NCBI RefSeq assembly: GCF_002021815.1
Contig: NZ_CP019952.1
Span: 2,635,001 to 2,699,000, forward strand
Direction: 5' to 3'
Length of the DNA: 64,000 nt
DNA from: Pseudomonas parafulva
GTDB lineage: Bacteria; Pseudomonadota; Gammaproteobacteria; Pseudomonadales; Pseudomonadaceae
A model generated the notes under the pieces. It was not told the origin of the DNA, searched no databases, and saw only the letters and a program-made list of their open reading frames with translations. Positions 63,463-64,000 of the stretch are shown here, piece by piece. The translations under genes were made by a program, and so were the position numbers. The first letter of the stretch is position 1, and each line of letters begins with the position of its first letter.

Positions 63463-64000
63463 TTAGCCAGTAGTTTTGCTATCACCGGCATCAGACCTGA
63501 GCCAGTCGATGACCCACTGCAGCAGCTGCGTCTCTCGCCCTTTGCGGGGCCATACCAGGTAGAACGCCTTGTCTGGGCGCAGGTGCGATTCGGCGACCTG
63601 GACCAGGCGCTCGGCGTCGATGTCCTGCGCAACGAAGGCGCGTTCCGCCAGCGCAATGCCCTGCCCGCCAATGGCCGCGTCGATGGCAAGCGACGTCTGG
63701 TTGAACTGGACAGACCTTGCACAGACGGCGGGGTGACCGGGATAGACCTGCGCACGGTAAGACGGCCACCAATCATGAGCATCACTCAGGGCCACATAGC
63801 GCTCCAGGCTTGCGAAGTCTTCAGGCGGGCCAAGCGCCGCTACCAGGGAGGGGCTCGCCACCGCGATGATGTCCGAGGCCATCAACAGTGCCTGCTCAAG
63901 CCCTGGCCCAAAAGGCGGGCGCCCGTAGCGCACGGCAAGGTCGACGCCGTCGGTATGAAAATGCGACAGCCGATCGGTGGCCAGTATTCGCACATCCAAT
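63463..64000 (-). CDS. LysR-type regulator, C-terminal part (cut by window edge)
   Basis: About 179 residues of the effector-binding domain: DGVDLAVRYGRPPFGPGLEQALL, then IIAVASPSLVAALG, SLAIDAAIGGQGIALAERAFV and KAFYLVWPRKGRE. These are typical of GcvA/TrpI-like LysR regulators. The frame runs off the window end with no start visible; the first codon seen is TTG in mid-domain. It may regulate the SDR gene next to it. Confidence 0.85.
   Translation of the reverse strand, partial: LDVRILATDRLSHFHTDGVDLAVRYGRPPFGPGLEQALLMASDIIAVASPSLVAALGPPEDFASLERYVALSDAHDWWPSYRAQVYPGHPAVCARSVQFNQTSLAIDAAIGGQGIALAERAFVAQDIDAERLVQVAESHLRPDKAFYLVWPRKGRETQLLQWVIDWLRSDAGDSKTTG

Overview
The window is high-GC DNA from a Pseudomonas of the P. 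putida group. The first 30 kb carries the complete phenylethanol/ethanol oxidation (ped/exa) region in the order I remember from P. putida KT2440, with closely matching proteins. Species assignment rests on gene order, protein resemblance and a P. putida-type REP palindrome, not on a search.

1-24 kb, PQQ-dependent alcohol oxidation. On the minus strand lie a sensor kinase cut by the window edge, an iron alcohol dehydrogenase (ercA type), pqqD2, a 23-residue pqqA2, aldehyde dehydrogenase pedI, and the lanthanide-type quinoprotein dehydrogenase pedH. These are followed by a zinc metallohydrolase, a SoxYZ-like carrier, pedG and cytochrome pedF. The calcium-type dehydrogenase pedE and a pentapeptide protein run the other way. 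Next come pedS2/pedR2, a five-gene PQQ-linked ABC/beta-propeller/CXXCW set, the regulator pedR1 (agmR), and a hybrid kinase plus FIST protein matching the NahK/NosP pair of P. aeruginosa. Periplasmic dehydrogenases oxidise alcohols and pass electrons to cytochrome c, and PedI oxidises the aldehydes. Two repeated palindromic motifs in the promoters are the best new observation. CTACC-TT-GGTAG occurs before nearly every transcription unit. A tandem GGGAA/TTCCC pair occurs only before pedE and pedH, the two genes controlled in opposite directions by the lanthanide switch.

24-30 kb: an HAD protein and a divergent Fic protein, then pstSCAB with a Pho box and no adjacent phoU, then a DJ-1/PfpI protein.

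30-42 kb: signalling genes. These are a lone receiver domain, a frameshifted alginate-lyase-like gene in AT-richer DNA, a LOV blue-light hybrid kinase, an RsbQ-like hydrolase coupled to a PAS histidine kinase, an MDR dehydrogenase and a second PAS hybrid kinase.

40-54 kb: genes of general-stress character, many of them small, including CinA-type amidase, GH15, hemerythrin, Mn-catalase, MscS, a KGG-like protein and several short hydrophilic proteins.

54-64 kb: a pyruvate-oxidase-like ThDP enzyme, a three-subunit molybdenum aldehyde oxidoreductase, the repair enzymes UvsE and exonuclease III, an SDR that lacks its catalytic Tyr and Lys, and the C-terminal part of a LysR regulator cut by the window end. 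No rRNA, tRNA, CRISPR array, integrase or insertion sequence was seen.
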